DNA from: Stutzerimonas stutzeri
GTDB taxonomy: Bacteria; Pseudomonadota; Gammaproteobacteria; Pseudomonadales; Pseudomonadaceae
DNA length: 64,000 nt
Direction: 5' to 3'
Assembly: GCF_018138085.1 (NCBI RefSeq)
Contig: NZ_CP073105.1
Location: 3,224,001-3,288,000, forward strand
Shown here: positions 40,425 through 51,744 of the stretch, piece after piece
Numbering within the stretch: position 1 is the stretch's first letter
How the letters are laid out: the number at the start of each line of letters is the position of its first letter
Translations under genes and position numbers: made by a program
Notes under the pieces: generated by a model
What the model was told of the DNA's origin: nothing
The model's input: the letters and a program-made list of their open reading frames with translations, nothing else
The model's database searches: none

Positions 40425-40740
40425 CTTTCGCTCCTGCCGCTGACTGAAAACCGACGTATCTGGCGAAGCAATGCAGTAACCACGCCAGCTCTGCATATCC
40501 GGGCCCATTGGTTCGACGCAGGCAGGTGAGCGGCTGGGACTGGCCGCCTGAAAGGGCTGTTCGGCCCGAATGCGCAGCCTATTCGCTGCTCGGAGCAGTG
40601 CCGTCTGACGCGGCGCTCGCTATCGGGCATCGTCGCCAGCCCGGAGGACGCGTTGCTCGAGTCGAAGCGTCTTTGACGCATAGACACTCGCCGTAAGCGA
40701 CCCTGTAGGCCAGGCGGCGCGCTGGTCCGGCGATAGCAGG
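40425..40740. other. Intergenic region, DUF4823 gene / tetR
   Basis: About 316 nt with no credible gene. It should hold the promoter of the DUF4823-DUF1285 pair and the 3' end of the tetR transcript. I see no terminator with a T run and no clear promoter. Confidence 0.35.
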
Positions 40741-41361
40741 CTAGTCGCGCTTGCGCTTGTTGCCCATGCGCACGCCGATATCCATAAGGAACTGGAAGAA
40801 CCCTTCCTGATCTTCCAGGACGTTGCTCCAGAACGGCGAGTGATACAGCGCCACGGCGCCGTGAACCAGCGCCCAGGCCGCGCAGTAATGGAAGTATGGC
40901 GGCACGTCTTCCAGCTTGCCTTCTTCGATACGCCCCTTGATCAGTTGCGTGAGGTGTTCGAAATTCGACGCGCGGATGCGATGCAGCTCCTCCACCATGT
41001 CTGGCACCTGGTTGCCCTTGACCACCTTTTCCTCGAGGCGGTCGAACAAGCGGTAGCGCTGAGGGTCCCGCATACGGAACTCGAAGTAGGCGCGCGACAG
41101 CGCTTCCTTATCCTGGTCGAGGCTGGGCGAATGCAGCAGCTCGTTAAGATCGCGCTCGTAATCGAGCATCAGCCGCAGATAGATTTCGGCCTTGGACTTG
41201 AAGTGCTTGTAGATGGTGCCTTTGCCGATGCCGACCCGGTCGGCGATCATCTCGACGGTGACGCTGTCCTCTCCTTGTTCGAGGAACAGCTGAAGCGCGG
41301 TGTCGAGAATTTCTTGTTCACGACGGCGGAATTCACGGACCTTCCGAGGTTCATTTTGCAT
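40741..41361 (-). CDS. TetR-family transcriptional regulator
   Basis: A 206-residue repressor-type protein. The N-terminal helix-turn-helix is at about residues 35-58 (VTVEMIADRVGIGKGTIYKHF), preceded by ILDTALQLFLEQGEDS. The ligand-binding C-terminal domain has no identifiable pocket residues. It is divergent from a class V aminotransferase gene with only about 70 nt between them, so it may control itself and that gene. A TetR gene lies in a similar place near rgsA in P. aeruginosa as I recall. Confidence 0.92.
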   Translation of the reverse strand: MQNEPRKVREFRRREQEILDTALQLFLEQGEDSVTVEMIADRVGIGKGTIYKHFKSKAEIYLRLMLDYERDLNELLHSPSLDQDKEALSRAYFEFRMRDPQRYRLFDRLEEKVVKGNQVPDMVEELHRIRASNFEHLTQLIKGRIEEGKLEDVPPYFHYCAAWALVHGAVALYHSPFWSNVLEDQEGFFQFLMDIGVRMGNKRKRD

Positions 41362-41433
41362 AGGAGGCTGCGGCTTGGAAATTGAAGCAGATGATTATGC
41401 CTATCTAGTCAGAAAATGCACGGAACATCGCCC

Positions 41434-42567
41434 ATGAGTTCACTGAATGACGAATTTCCTCATATCGAAGGGTTGCGATACCTGAATCACGCCGCCGTCG
41501 CGCCTTGGCCTCGCCGAGCGACCGAAGCCGTGTCCGCCTTCGCCCAGCAGAACATGACGCTCGGTGCGCGGGACTATCCGCAATGGCTCACCGTGGAAAA
41601 CCGGCTGCGTGTTCGCCTGGCCCGGCTGTTGAACGCGCCCACCTCAGCCGACATCGCGCTGGTGAAGAACACCTCCGAGGCACTCTCGTTCGTGGCCTTC
41701 GGCCTGGACTGGAATGCCGGCGACCAGATCATCATCAGCGATGAGGAATTCCCCTCCAATCGAGTCGTCTGGGAGGCGCTTCGGCCTCAAGGCGTGGAGG
41801 TGATTCAGGTCAGCCTCAAGGGCGACGATCCGGAAGCGGCACTGCTCGCAGCCTGCGGTCCCAAGGTGCGTCTGATGGCGATCAGTGCCGTCCAGTACGC
41901 CAGCGGGCTGCGCCTGGATCTGACCAGGCTGGGCGAAGGCTGCGAACGGCATGGCGTGCTGCTTTGCATCGACGCGATCCAGCAGCTCGGCGCGCTGCCG
42001 TTCGACGTACAGCAGTACCGGTGCGCCTTCGCCATGGCGGACGGACACAAGTGGCTCCTCGGGCCCGAAGGCCTGGGTGTGTTCTACTGCCGCGCCGACC
42101 TGCGCGAGCACCTGCAACTCCATGAGTACGGCTGGCATATGCTCGAACATGCCGGCGACTATGACCGCGTCGATTGGCAGCCCGCGCATAGTGCGCGCCG
42201 GTTCGAATGCGGCAGCCCCAATATGCTCGGCGCAATGGCGCTGGAGGCAAGCCTGTCGCTGTTGGAGGACGTCGGTATGCCCAGGGTGGGTCTGGCGCTG
42301 GCCGAGCGCATCGACCATCTCCACCGGGAGCTATCAGCCATGCCGGGAGTCGAGACCCTGAGCCCGGGCGACCCGATGAGGCGCGCCGGTATCGTCACGT
42401 TCAGGCTGGAGGGCTGCGATAATCCGGCGCTATACCAGCAGCTCAAGGCGGAGCAGATCGTCTGCGCACTGCGCGGCGGAGGCGTACGGTTGTCGCCGCA
42501 CTTCTATACGCGCTCAGAGGTGGTCGAACAGACCCTGGCGGTCATCCGCAACCTGCGCGCAACCTAG
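41434..42567 (+). CDS. Class V aminotransferase / cysteine desulfurase-like PLP enzyme
   Basis: A 377-residue fold-type I PLP enzyme with the class V layout: YLNHAAVAPWPRRATEAV, LVKNTSEALSFVAFGLDWN, the Asp of CIDAIQQLGALPFDV, and the Schiff-base lysine in MADGHKWLLGPEGLGVFYC. The C-terminal active-site loop with the desulfurase cysteine (RSGxxC) is absent; RGGGVRLSPHFY stands in its place. It is therefore more likely an aminotransferase or isopenicillin-N-epimerase-like enzyme than a desulfurase. Substrate is unknown. An ATG six codons upstream is an alternative start. Confidence 0.85.
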   Translation: MSSLNDEFPHIEGLRYLNHAAVAPWPRRATEAVSAFAQQNMTLGARDYPQWLTVENRLRVRLARLLNAPTSADIALVKNTSEALSFVAFGLDWNAGDQIIISDEEFPSNRVVWEALRPQGVEVIQVSLKGDDPEAALLAACGPKVRLMAISAVQYASGLRLDLTRLGEGCERHGVLLCIDAIQQLGALPFDVQQYRCAFAMADGHKWLLGPEGLGVFYCRADLREHLQLHEYGWHMLEHAGDYDRVDWQPAHSARRFECGSPNMLGAMALEASLSLLEDVGMPRVGLALAERIDHLHRELSAMPGVETLSPGDPMRRAGIVTFRLEGCDNPALYQQLKAEQIVCALRGGGVRLSPHFYTRSEVVEQTLAVIRNLRAT

Positions 42568-42657
42568 GCGATCAAGGTGCGCACAACTATTCCAAATCCG
42601 TTTTAAAAAGGCGCTGAATCAGCCGGCAGGATCGACGATCCAGGCCAATACTTCAGT

Positions 42658-42765
42658 CACTGGCCGCGCAATCCCCCCACTGCTCGGCCAGCTGAGGGAA
42701 CGAGGACGTGACCTCATTACTCCTAATGGTCTTGGCCCGGCTCCTCGCGACGCCGGGTTTTTTTT
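42658..42765 (+). ncRNA. rgsA: Small RNA resembling RgsA (P16)
   Basis: An intergenic stretch with the hallmarks of a trans-acting small RNA. The 5' hairpin CTGGCCG / CGGCCAG (42660-42666 with 42685-42691) shows CCCCCC in an 18-nt loop. An unpaired middle contains ATTACTCCTAATGG, and a final hairpin CCCGGC / GCCGGG ends in eight T residues (an Hfq-type terminator). A CAATACT (42646-42652) just upstream resembles a sigma-S -10 element. RgsA of P. aeruginosa is sigma-S dependent and lies just before the tatD gene; here only one permease gene intervenes. The name rests on position and layout recalled from memory, not on alignment. The 5' end is inferred. Confidence 0.6.
42736..42765 (+). terminator. 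Intrinsic terminator of the small RNA
   Basis: CCCGGC-TCCTCGCGAC-GCCGGG followed by TTTTTTTT on the plus strand. It is the best plus-strand terminator of this area and lies about 170 nt after the aminotransferase gene, which is too far to be its own terminator alone. Confidence 0.85.
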
Positions 42766-42789
42766 GCGCAATAAACCGGGCAGCAGCGC

Positions 42790-44187
42790 TCAGCCGAGCG
42801 CAGGCTGTCGCCGCGATTGCCGGAGCCGGAAGCAGCCCCAGATGAACAAAGCCCATAACGGTATGGCGATGATCGAGGTACGCAACCCGGGCATGGACAG
42901 CATGATCGCAGCAATCAGCGCGACGAACGCCAGGCAGAGGTAGTTGCTGAACGGATACCAGAACGCCTTGAACGAGGGATCGACACCCTGACCAATCATC
43001 GCCTTGCGGAACTTCAAGTGGGCCAGGCTGATCATCGCCCAGTTGATCAGCAGTGCCGCGACCACCAACGACATCAGTAACTCGAGGGCGGTCTCCGGCA
43101 GCGCATAGTTCACCAGGACGCAGAGCATGGTCACAAGTGCCGAGAAGGCGATAGCCAGCACCGGAACGCCGCGACGGTTAACCACCAGCAAGACTTTCGG
43201 CGCATCGCCCTGCTCGGCCAGGCCGTACAGCATTCGGCTATTGCAGTAGACGCCACTATTGTAAACCGAGAGCGCCGCAGTCAGCACCACGAAATTCAAA
43301 ATGTGCGCCGCGGTATCACTGCCGATCAGTGAAAAGATCTGTACGAAGGGGCTGCCGCTATAGGGGTCACCGGCCGAGCCGAGCGTCTGCAGCAAGGTGT
43401 CCCAGGGATACAAAGCCAGCAGTACGCTCAGCGCACCGATGTAAAAGATCAGAATGCGGTAGACCACCTGGTTGATGGCCTTGGGGATGACTGTCCTGGG
43501 TTCCGAGGCCTCGGCGGCGGTGATACCCACCAACTCCAGCCCGCCGAACGAGAACATGATGATGGCCAACGCCATGATCATCCCGCTGACTCCGTTGGGA
43601 AAGAAGCCACCGTGACTCCAGAGATTGCTGAAGCTGGCCTGCTCGCCGCCTTTACCGCTCAGCAACAGATACAGGCCTAGCGCGATCATGCCGATGATGG
43701 CGCCGACTTTGATGATCGCGAACCAGAACTCGGTTTCGCCGAACGCTTTGACGTTGACCAGGTTGATGAGGTTGATCATCACGAAAAAGACGGCAGCAGT
43801 TGCCCAGGTCGGGACTTCTGGCCACCAGAACTGCACGTACTTGCCCACGGCGGTCAGCTCGGCCATACCCACCAGCACATAAAGCACCCAGTAGTTCCAC
43901 CCGGAAAGGAAACCCGCATAAGGCGCCCAATACTTATGCGCGAAATGGCTGAAAGAGCCGGCCACGGGCTCCTCGACGATCATCTCGCCCAACTGCCGCA
44001 TGATCAGGAACGCGATCATTCCGCCGATGGCATAGCCGAGGATCATCGACGGGCCGGCACTGCGCAGCACACCGGCCGAGCCGAGAAACAGCCCCGTACC
44101 GATGGCGCCGCCTAGTGCGATCAGCTGTATGTGTCGGTTTTTCAGGCCGCGTTGCAGCGTCCCGGTATGCAGCGTCTCGTTGGGCAT
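42790..44187 (-). CDS. Amino acid permease, APC superfamily (AroP/AAT group)
   Basis: A 465-residue transporter with twelve predicted membrane helices. The N-terminus TLQRGLKNRHIQLIALGGAI and GTGLFLGSAGVLRSAGPSMI is the unwound helix 1 substrate site of this group; GEMIVEEPVAGSFSHFAHKY and FSFGGLELVGITAAEASEPR are also diagnostic. It imports an amino acid with protons; aromatic amino acids are the likeliest by resemblance, but specificity cannot be read. It stands alone, convergent with the small RNA, and appears to be an addition between the sRNA and tatD compared with P. aeruginosa. Confidence 0.9.
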   Translation of the reverse strand: MPNETLHTGTLQRGLKNRHIQLIALGGAIGTGLFLGSAGVLRSAGPSMILGYAIGGMIAFLIMRQLGEMIVEEPVAGSFSHFAHKYWAPYAGFLSGWNYWVLYVLVGMAELTAVGKYVQFWWPEVPTWATAAVFFVMINLINLVNVKAFGETEFWFAIIKVGAIIGMIALGLYLLLSGKGGEQASFSNLWSHGGFFPNGVSGMIMALAIIMFSFGGLELVGITAAEASEPRTVIPKAINQVVYRILIFYIGALSVLLALYPWDTLLQTLGSAGDPYSGSPFVQIFSLIGSDTAAHILNFVVLTAALSVYNSGVYCNSRMLYGLAEQGDAPKVLLVVNRRGVPVLAIAFSALVTMLCVLVNYALPETALELLMSLVVAALLINWAMISLAHLKFRKAMIGQGVDPSFKAFWYPFSNYLCLAFVALIAAIMLSMPGLRTSIIAIPLWALFIWGCFRLRQSRRQPALG

Positions 44188-44366
44188 GCGTCACCTTGAT
44201 AGGTCTGTGACGGGGAAACGACTCGGCCTAAGCGATGCGATCAGCAGCCGAGCGGAACCATCGTGTCCGCATACCATCGTCTCGGCATGCGCACCGAAGC
44301 GGCGCGGATTGTACACGGCATCGGCGCACTAAGCTTTGCGCGCAGCCAATGTCGACGATGGCGCGC

Positions 44367-45152
44367 TCAGCGTGCCACTCCGGCCAGTGGAAAGAGCCGC
44401 TTGAAGTTGGCGGTGGTCTGCTCGGCCAAGACCTGATAGTCAACGCCGCGCAACTGGGCCAGGAACACCGCGACTTCGTGCACGTACTGCGGCAGGTTGG
44501 GCTTGCCGCGGTAGGGTACCGGTGCGAGATAAGGCGAATCCGTTTCGACCAGCAACCGGTCCGCCGGCACTCGACGCGCCACGTCTCGAAGCGCCTCGGC
44601 ATTGCGGAACGTGACGATACCGGAGAGGGAAATGTAAAAGCCGAGATCAAGCGCGGCCTTGGCCATGTCCCAGTCTTCGGTGAAGCAGTGCAACACGCCA
44701 GCCTGCGGCAGAGCCGCTTCGCGAAGCAGGTGGAGGGTGTCGGTGCGGGCCGCGCGGGTATGCACGATGACGGGCTTGCCGGTGATGCGCGCCGCTTCCA
44801 GGTGCAGCCGGAACGAGGCCTGCTGCAGCGCGGCGGATTCAGGCTCGTAGTGATAATCCAGGCCCGTCTCGCCGATGGCCACCACCTTGGGATGAGCCAG
44901 TTCGGTCAACAGCCAGTCCAGCGCCGGCTCGGCGCCCGGCTCGAGATCCAGCGGATGCACGCCCACCGAACAGTCGACATCGACATACTGCTCGGCCAGC
45001 CTCTTTACCGTGGCGGCGTTGTCGGCGCTAACGCCTATGCAGAGAAAATGTCCGACACCGGCGGCGCGCGCCGCATCCAGGGCAGCGTCCAGCGAGCCGC
45101 CGTGCGCGGTCAGGTCGAGGCGGTCGAGATGGCAATGGGAGTCGATCAACAT
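44367..45152 (-). CDS. tatD: TatD-family metal-dependent deoxyribonuclease
   Basis: A 261-residue TIM-barrel hydrolase. Metal ligands are in MLIDSHCHLDRLD (His, His), AIGETGLDYHYE (Glu), GKPVIVHTRAA (His), GVLHCFTED (His) and LLVETDSPYLAP (Asp). TatD-type enzymes act as 3'-5' exonucleases or repair deacylases. The ATG at 45152 was preferred because the family begins MLIDSHCH. It is the last gene of the pilZ-holB-tmk string in the same direction, though about 100 nt from pilZ. Confidence 0.94.
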   Translation of the reverse strand: MLIDSHCHLDRLDLTAHGGSLDAALDAARAAGVGHFLCIGVSADNAATVKRLAEQYVDVDCSVGVHPLDLEPGAEPALDWLLTELAHPKVVAIGETGLDYHYEPESAALQQASFRLHLEAARITGKPVIVHTRAARTDTLHLLREAALPQAGVLHCFTEDWDMAKAALDLGFYISLSGIVTFRNAEALRDVARRVPADRLLVETDSPYLAPVPYRGKPNLPQYVHEVAVFLAQLRGVDYQVLAEQTTANFKRLFPLAGVAR

Positions 45153-45254
45153 AAGGGATTTTCGAACTTCAGATGACAAGCCGCGGGCTCAAAGCCAGTA
45201 CGCCGCTCAAAAGCTTTTTCGCTTTTACCTGCAGCCCTGACCTGGCGCCCCGCG

Positions 45255-45611
45255 TTACATGGTGTGTGTGGGGCGATCGGACTTCATCGCGCCGGCCAGG
45301 TAGGTCTCGATCTTGTTGCGGGCGGTCGAGTCACCTTCGTTGAACTGCACACCAACCCCGGCAGCCCGGTTTCCCTGTGCACCCTTTGGGGTAATCCAGA
45401 CGACCTTGCCGGCCACCGGGATCTTCTCCGGCTCATCCATCAGGCTCAGCAGCATGAAGACTTCATCGCCGAGCTTGTAGCTCTTGTTGGTGGGAATGAA
45501 CAATCCACCGTGCTTGATGAATGGCATGAACGCCGCATAGAGCACCGACTTGTCCTTGATCGTCAGAGACAGGATGCCGTTACGCGGACCGAGATTTGCA
45601 GGCAGGCTCAT
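45255..45611 (-). CDS. pilZ: Type IV pilus biogenesis protein PilZ
   Basis: A 118-residue PilZ-domain protein, the same length as P. aeruginosa PilZ. It starts MSLPANLGPRNGILSLTIKD and contains the beta-barrel segments YAAFMPFIKHGGLFIPTNKS and GNRAAGVGVQFN. Like true PilZ it lacks the RxxxR c-di-GMP motif, so it is probably an adaptor for FimX and the pilus ATPase PilB rather than a nucleotide binder. It follows holB. Confidence 0.93.
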   Translation of the reverse strand: MSLPANLGPRNGILSLTIKDKSVLYAAFMPFIKHGGLFIPTNKSYKLGDEVFMLLSLMDEPEKIPVAGKVVWITPKGAQGNRAAGVGVQFNEGDSTARNKIETYLAGAMKSDRPTHTM

Positions 45612-45642
45612 GCGGTATTCCTAACAACAGTTGCGATGGATT

Positions 45643-48317
<2,675 letters not shown>

Positions 48318-48321
<4 letters not shown>

Positions 48322-49139
48322 GTATTACTCGATAGATCGGTCAGCAGGTGCTGAAGTTTACGTGTGAGCGGCCCCACCGGCCAGACGCCAGCCTCCAATT
48401 GCCGCACGGGCCAGATGCCATACAGGCTGTTGCAGACGAAGACCTCGTCGGCGGCAAGCAGACGCTCTCGCGGGATGTCCACGACCTGGGCGTCGATGCC
48501 TGCCTCGCGCGCACGTGAGAGGATTTCTTCGCGCATCACACCGGCGACACCACAACGCTCGAGCGCCGGGGTGAACAACCGATTGGACTCGACGATGAAG
48601 ATGTTGCTGAACACGCCTTCGATGACGCGCCCCGAGGTGTCGCACATCAAGCCCTCGGCAAACAGCGGATCTTGCCACTCGCTACGAGCCAGCACCTGTT
48701 CCAGGCGGTTGAGATGCTTGAGCCCGGCCAGGGCCGGCTGCTCGGCCAGACGCGTCGCACAGGGATACAGGCGAATGCCGTGCTGGAAATGTTCGGCAGG
48801 GTAATCCGGCAGCGGCGCCCCCAGGAGAATGACGCGTGGCCGGCAGTCGGATGGTGGGCCGTAGCCTCGTCGCCCATCGCCGCGGGTCAGCATCAACTTG
48901 GTCACGCCCGTTTCCAGCGCCGCGCTGAACGCGATGACCTGCTGTCGCACGGCCAGCAGGTCGCAGGTGATAGCAAGACGATGACAGCCACGTTCGAGAC
49001 GATCGAGATGGCGATCCAGCAGCTCAGGCTCGCCGCGGATGACCTTGATGGTCTCGAAGAGACCATCACCATATGCCAGCCCGCGATCATGGACAGGCAA
49101 CCCATCGGCGGGCTGCCCATCCACCCAGCTCAGTGTCAC
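48318..49139 (-). CDS. pabC: Aminodeoxychorismate lyase PabC
   Basis: A 273-residue fold-type IV PLP enzyme making 4-aminobenzoate from aminodeoxychorismate in folate synthesis. Segments: [18 protein letters not shown] at the start, the PLP lysine in [18 protein letters not shown] and [15 protein letters not shown]. It lies between fabF and mltG, its standard position. The start is GTG, in a GTGA overlap with the fabF stop. Confidence 0.94.
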
Positions 49140-50380
49140 TCCGCGAACCGGCGTAAAACCAGCGAACCGTTGGTGCCACCGAAACCAAAGGAGTTGGAGA
49201 TGGCAACGTCGATGGCCCGCGGTTTCGCCTCGTGCGGGACGAAGTCCAGATCACAGCCCTCATCCGGCTCATCGAGGTTGATGGTCGGAGGTGCGACCTG
49301 ATCGCGGATGGCGAGCACACTGAAGATCGCCTCGACAGCACCTGCAGCGCCGAGCAAATGGCCGACCATCGACTTCGTCGAGCTCACGGAAAGCTCGTAG
49401 GCATGGTCACCGAATACGGTTTTTATCGCCGCGGCCTCGGCCTTGTCGCCGGCAGGCGTCGAGGTGCCATGCGCGTTGATGTAACCGACCTGGGACGCAT
49501 CGATCTTCGCGTCCCGTATCGCGTTGCGAATGCAACGAGCCGCACCGGCACCGTCGTCAGGTGGCGAAGTCATGTGGAAGGCATCGGCACTCATGCCGAA
49601 GCCGATCAGCTCGGCATAAATCCTGGCCCCACGTGCCTTGGCATGCTCGAGCTCTTCCAACACCAGCGCGCCGGCGCCATCGGACAGTACGAAGCCATCG
49701 CGCCCTTTGTCCCACGGACGGCTTGCCGCCGTTGGGTCCTCGTTGCGCGTGGACAGCGCGCGCGCCGCGGCAAACCCACCGATGCCAAGGCCGCTGGCTG
49801 CCATTTCCGAGCCTCCTGCCACCATCACATCCGCCTCGCCGTAAGCAATGTTACGGGCGGCCATGCCAATGCAATGGGTGCCGGTGGTGCAGGCCGTAGC
49901 GATGGCGTAGTTCGGCCCTTGCAGGCCCAGGTGAATCGACAGGAAGCCGGACACCATATTGATGATCGAACCGGGTACGAAAAACGGCGAGATACGGCGC
50001 GGCCCCTGCTCGATCAGTGCCTTGCAGCTGTTTTCGATATTGGTGAGGCCGCCGATACCCGACCCCATCGCAACGCCGATGCGCTCGCGATTGGCGTCGG
50101 TGATTTCCAGTCCGGAATCGCGCACCGCCTGGAAGCTGGCAGCCAGGCCGTATTGGATGAACAAATCGAGCTTGCGAGCCTCTTTAGCGGGCAGGTATTG
50201 CTCGACGTCGAAATTCTTGATCGATCCGCCAAAGCGAGTGGAATAGGCGGAGAGGTCCATGTGTTCTATCAGGCCGATGCCACTGCGGCCGGCGAGAATA
50301 CCCTGCCAGCTGCTTGGCACATCGTTACCCAGCGGCGATAGCATGCCCATCCCGGTGATTACGACGCGTCTACGCGACAC
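49136..50380 (-). CDS. fabF: 3-oxoacyl-[acyl-carrier-protein] synthase II FabF
   Basis: A 414-residue condensing enzyme. The catalytic cysteine is in [11 protein letters not shown], with the two histidines in [12 protein letters not shown] and [13 protein letters not shown]. It elongates acyl-ACP with malonyl-ACP and helps set unsaturated fatty acid content with temperature. The GTG at 50380 was chosen: AAGGAG lies 7 nt upstream and the family N-terminus [11 protein letters not shown] follows; the longer frame upstream shows no similarity. It follows acpP after a terminator-like hairpin. Confidence 0.95.
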   Translation of the reverse strand: MSRRRVVITGMGMLSPLGNDVPSSWQGILAGRSGIGLIEHMDLSAYSTRFGGSIKNFDVEQYLPAKEARKLDLFIQYGLAASFQAVRDSGLEITDANRERIGVAMGSGIGGLTNIENSCKALIEQGPRRISPFFVPGSIINMVSGFLSIHLGLQGPNYAIATACTTGTHCIGMAARNIAYGEADVMVAGGSEMAASGLGIGGFAAARALSTRNEDPTAASRPWDKGRDGFVLSDGAGALVLEELEHAKARGARIYAELIGFGMSADAFHMTSPPDDGAGAARCIRNAIRDAKIDASQVGYINAHGTSTPAGDKAEAAAIKTVFGDHAYELSVSSTKSMVGHLLGAAGAVEAIFSVLAIRDQVAPPTINLDEPDEGCDLDFVPHEAKPRAIDVAISNSFGFGGTNGSLVLRRFAE

Positions 50381-50487
50381 AGCAATTCTCCTTAACATTG
50401 ATTCGGCCCACCCTTGCTCAAGCATACGCAACGGGCAAGGACCAGCCATCACAGACATCGCGCGAAGACGCACGACCAGCTGGAAAC

Positions 50488-50533
50488 ACTAACAAACAAA
50501 AGCCGCACTGCCTGTTCAGAGGCAGTGCGGCTT
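50488..50533 (-). terminator. Terminator between acpP and fabF
   Basis: A perfect 14-bp stem AAGCCGCACTGCCT / AGGCAGTGCGGCTT with a 6-nt loop is followed on the minus strand by TTTGTTTGTTAG. It is strong, so most acpP transcripts should end here, giving a short abundant mRNA; fabF then relies on read-through or its own promoter. Confidence 0.75.
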
Positions 50534-50557
50534 ACTGGTTCGAAGCGGGATTACAAC

Positions 50558-50794
50558 TTACTGCGCGTGCGCGTTGATGTAATCGATAGCTTCTTGAACA
50601 GTGGTGATCTTCTCGGCTTGCTCGTCCGGGATTTCGGTCTCGAATTCCTCTTCCAGAGCCATCACCAGCTCAACGGTGTCAAGGGAGTCGGCACCCAGGT
50701 CTTCGACGAAGGAAGCGCTGTTGGTAACTTCCTCTTCTTTGACGCCAAGTTGCTCGGCAACGATTTTCTTGACGCGTTCTTCGATGGTGCTCAT
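50558..50794 (-). CDS. acpP: Acyl carrier protein AcpP
   Basis: A 78-residue acidic helix-bundle protein that carries growing acyl chains. The phosphopantetheine attachment serine is Ser37 in [19 protein letters not shown]. Sequence is typical of Pseudomonas AcpP, including [18 protein letters not shown] at the N-terminus. It has its own promoter upstream and a terminator downstream, fitting its very high expression relative to the other fab genes. Its leader contains AGGAGTGA that could pair with the small RNA at 42.7 kb. Confidence 0.97.
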
Positions 50795-50844
50795 ACCTTG
50801 TTTTCACTCCTATGGAAAAATCAGGCAGCTGGTCTGCGCGGTAG

Positions 50845-50872
50845 TGTATAGAAAGCGTTTTCCGCATTTCAA
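50845..50872 (-). promoter_or_regulatory. acpP: Candidate sigma-70 promoter of acpP
   Basis: On the minus strand TTGAAA (50872-50867) and TATACA (50850-50845) are separated by 16 nt, followed by a leader of about 44 nt that carries AGGAG about 13 nt before the ATG. Confidence 0.6.
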
Positions 50873-50986
50873 GCTGAAAGCAGGCAAGCATGAACCTGCT
50901 TTCAACCATCTGTCTATAAACAGACCGCAGTTTTATAACGAAAACTAATCAGCCGTTATGACTGCATATATGCGTTGGGCGTCACA

Positions 50987-51730
50987 TTAGCTCATGTACA
51001 TGCCGCCGTTCACCGGAACCGTAGCCCCGGTAACATAGGCAGCGCCGTCAGAAGCCAGGAAAGCGACGACCTTGGCAATTTCTTCCGCTTGCCCGAGACG
51101 ACCCAGCGGGATCTGTCCCAGCAATGCGTCACGCTGAGCTTCGGGAAGCTCACGCGTCATATCCGTATCGATGAAGCCCGGTGCCACGGAATTGACCGTG
51201 ATGCCGCGCGAACCGACTTCGCGGGCCAGCGCACGGCTGAAACCTTCGAGTCCGGCTTTGGCTGCGGCGTAGTTTACCTGCCCTGCGTTGCCCATGGCAC
51301 CTACCACGGAACCGATGCTGATAATTCGCCCCCAGCGCGCCTTGGTCATGCCACGCAGAACACCTTTGGTCAGACGGTACAGGCTGCTGAGATTGGTATT
51401 GATCACGTCATGCCATTCATCGTCTTTCATCCGCAGCATCAGGTTGTCGCGTGTGATGCCTGCGTTGTTGACCAGGATAGCCGGCTGCCCGAGGTGCTGC
51501 TGGATGTGTTCCAGCGTGGTGGCGACGGATTCGTCACTGGTGACGTCCAAAACCAGGCCCGCACCCTCGATACCATTCTCCTTGAGCGTCTCGGCGATGC
51601 GCTCGGCGCCTGAAGAAGACGTCGCCGTGCCGATCACGATGGCGCCCTGACGACCCAGCTCCAGCGCGATAGCCTGGCCGATGCCACGACTGGCACCCGT
51701 TACCAGGGCGACCTTGCCTTGCAGATTCAT
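50987..51730 (-). CDS. fabG: 3-oxoacyl-[acyl-carrier-protein] reductase FabG
   Basis: A 247-residue short-chain dehydrogenase. The NADPH motif is VTGASRGIGQAIALELG (about residues 10-26), NNAGITRDNLMLRMKDDEW carries the Asn, and the catalytic Ser-Tyr-Lys triad is in ISIGSVVGAMGNAGQVNYAA followed by AKAGLEGFSR. It reduces 3-oxoacyl-ACP in fatty acid synthesis. The start MNLQGKVALVTGASRG follows the fabD stop by about 15 nt. It is upstream of acpP in the fabD-fabG-acpP-fabF cluster. Confidence 0.96.
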   Translation of the reverse strand: MNLQGKVALVTGASRGIGQAIALELGRQGAIVIGTATSSSGAERIAETLKENGIEGAGLVLDVTSDESVATTLEHIQQHLGQPAILVNNAGITRDNLMLRMKDDEWHDVINTNLSSLYRLTKGVLRGMTKARWGRIISIGSVVGAMGNAGQVNYAAAKAGLEGFSRALAREVGSRGITVNSVAPGFIDTDMTRELPEAQRDALLGQIPLGRLGQAEEIAKVVAFLASDGAAYVTGATVPVNGGMYMS

Positions 51731-51744
51731 AGATGTCTCCTTGT

